Of a stretch of 64,000 bases of DNA, positions 63,015-64,000 are shown piece after piece. Under the pieces are notes generated by a model. That model ran no database searches and had not been told where the DNA came from. It saw only the letters and a list, made by a program, of their open reading frames with translations. Position 1 is the stretch's first letter; the number at the start of each line of letters is the position of its first letter. Position numbers and translations under genes: made by a program. Source of the DNA: Roseateles sp049532965 (lineage in GTDB: Bacteria; Pseudomonadota; Gammaproteobacteria; Burkholderiales; Burkholderiaceae_C); assembly GCF_049532965.1 (NCBI RefSeq), contig NZ_CP186694.1, positions 1,736,001 through 1,800,000 on the forward strand. The letters run 5' to 3'.

Positions 63015-64000
63015 AGTCGCTGCACCTCCAGATCCGTTTCCTGGTTCCGCTGCTGATCACGCTGACCGTCGCGGCGCTGCTGGCGTTGCCGCTGCTGGAC
63101 CGGATGACGCTGCGCTGGTTCTCGCGCGACCTCAGCGCGCGGGGCGCGATGGTGGCCAAGACGCTCTCCGTCGCGATCGCCGACATCGAACCCACCGCGC
63201 GGCGCGACCGCATGCGCAACCTGCTCGAACGAGGCGTGCTCGATGAACGGCTGGTGGGCATCGCGCTGTGCAATGCCGACGGCACGCAGGTGCTCAGCAC
63301 CAAGGGCTTCCCGGACACGCTCGGTTGCAAGGAAGCGGAAGCCACCGCCACGAAGAAGGACCCGCGCCTGGAACTGGCCAGCGGCGCGGTGCACGTCGGC
63401 GTCTTCCCGGTCAATCCGCAGCAGGCCGATTCGGAGCGCCTGGTGCTGCTGCACGACCTCAGCCTGCCCGACCGGCGCAGCCTCGACACGCGCCGCTACA
63501 TGATCATCTTCATCATGGTGCTGGGCCTGGCGATCGCGGGCATCACGATGATCGTGGCGCAGCTGAGCTGGCGAGGCTGGGTCTCCGGCATGCGCGCGAT
63601 CCTGCGGGGCGAAGGCCTGGTGCGGCCGCTGCTGCAGAACGGCAACGAGCGCGCCGGTCCGCAGACGGCGCCGCCCGAGCTGCAGCCGCTGGAGGTCGAG
63701 ATCCGCCAGCACATCCGCGAGCTGGAGGACAACCTCTATCGCGAGCACGGCCCGCTGACACCCTGGGATCCGGAGCGCCTGCGCGGGCTGCTTCGCACGC
63801 AGCTGCGCGGGGACCAGGTGATCGTGGTGTCCAACCGCGAGCCCTACATCCACCAGCGCGGTCCGAACGGCATCACGGTGAGCCGGCCCGCGAGCGGCCT
63901 GGTGACGGCCGTCGAGCCGGTGATGCGCGCCTGCTCCGGCACCTGGATCGCGCACGGCAGCGGCAGCGCCGACCAGGACGTCGTCGACGTGAACGACCGG
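63011..64000 (+). CDS. otsA: Membrane-anchored trehalose-6-phosphate synthase (5' part)
   Basis: The first 330 codons of a gene that runs off the window. A transmembrane helix (about 9-29), a periplasmic sensor-like region (about 30-155), and a second helix (about 164-187) precede a linker and the start of a GT20 glycosyltransferase domain (QVIVVSNREPYIHQR near residue 272, RPASGLVTAVEPVM, GTWIAHGSGSAD). GT20 makes trehalose-6-phosphate from UDP-glucose and glucose-6-phosphate. Classic OtsA is cytosolic and lacks the N-terminal membrane module. The catalytic half lies outside. Confidence 0.82.
   Translation, partial: MKSLHLQIRFLVPLLITLTVAALLALPLLDRMTLRWFSRDLSARGAMVAKTLSVAIADIEPTARRDRMRNLLERGVLDERLVGIALCNADGTQVLSTKGFPDTLGCKEAEATATKKDPRLELASGAVHVGVFPVNPQQADSERLVLLHDLSLPDRRSLDTRRYMIIFIMVLGLAIAGITMIVAQLSWRGWVSGMRAILRGEGLVRPLLQNGNERAGPQTAPPELQPLEVEIRQHIRELEDNLYREHGPLTPWDPERLRGLLRTQLRGDQVIVVSNREPYIHQRGPNGITVSRPASGLVTAVEPVMRACSGTWIAHGSGSADQDVVDVNDR

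Overview
The window is GC-rich and gene-dense and looks like a beta-proteobacterial chromosome of the Burkholderiales. Pointers are three Bug-type (tripartite tricarboxylate) solute-binding proteins or close relatives of them, a protocatechuate 4,5-cleavage gene cluster of the pmd/lig type, PEP-CTERM proteins, a periplasmic aldehyde oxidoreductase (paoABC), and many ATGA-overlapping operons. A Roseateles/Mitsuaria-like genus is plausible, but the sequence alone does not prove it. No tRNA, rRNA, CRISPR array, transposase or integrase was seen.

Layout. 0-3.5 kb: a long FabG-type reductase, a tiny DUF3309 protein and a RecQ-family helicase. 3.5-11.4 kb: a LysR regulator diverging from a meta-cleavage operon (ligK-type aldolase, Bug protein, DUF1932 oxidoreductase, ligI, ligA, ligB, ligC). 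It takes protocatechuate to 2-pyrone-4,6-dicarboxylate and 4-oxalomesaconate and cleaves the final aldol, but no recognisable oxalomesaconate hydratase is present. 11.4-14.9 kb: a second LysR-controlled operon (Bug protein, CHMI-like tautomerase, PuuE-like deacetylase-fold hydrolase) of unknown substrate. 15-17.7 kb: a diguanylate cyclase, a DUF3606 protein and a REP-like repeat patch. 17.7-22.4 kb: paoABC and an orphan OmpR-type regulator. 22.4-26.8 kb: two PEP-CTERM proteins around a Crp/Fnr regulator, and small proteins.

27-39.5 kb is a signalling block. Leftward genes encode a receiver-kinase, a crystallin/glycine-zipper protein, a large CHASE3-GAF hybrid kinase and a CheR. Rightward is a translationally coupled stressosome operon (rsbR, rsbS, rsbT, an RsbX-like phosphatase) that runs straight into two histidine kinases. 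No sigma factor, RsbU, RsbV or DNA-binding output protein is linked to it.

39.5-53.4 kb is an accessory island of visibly lower GC with unrecognised proteins that resemble secreted effectors (Ser/Thr/Pro-rich N-termini, no signal peptide). It was built by two separate tandem duplications, of about 1.96 kb and 2.4 kb. Both carry scars of the neighbouring housekeeping genes: the 3' end of a histidine kinase, and the 5' ends of a TonB receptor and a PQQ sugar dehydrogenase. In both pairs the 5' part is nearly identical and the 3' part has diverged. One copy has a frameshift at a seven-C run.

53.3-64 kb holds stress and persistence genes: PQQ sugar dehydrogenase, DUF6496 protein, large catalase katE behind a REP-like doublet, a hipBA toxin-antitoxin pair with four operator-like repeats, hemerythrin, PAS protein, SDR oxidoreductase, small proteins, and a trehalose-6-phosphate synthase fused to a membrane sensor module that runs off the end.
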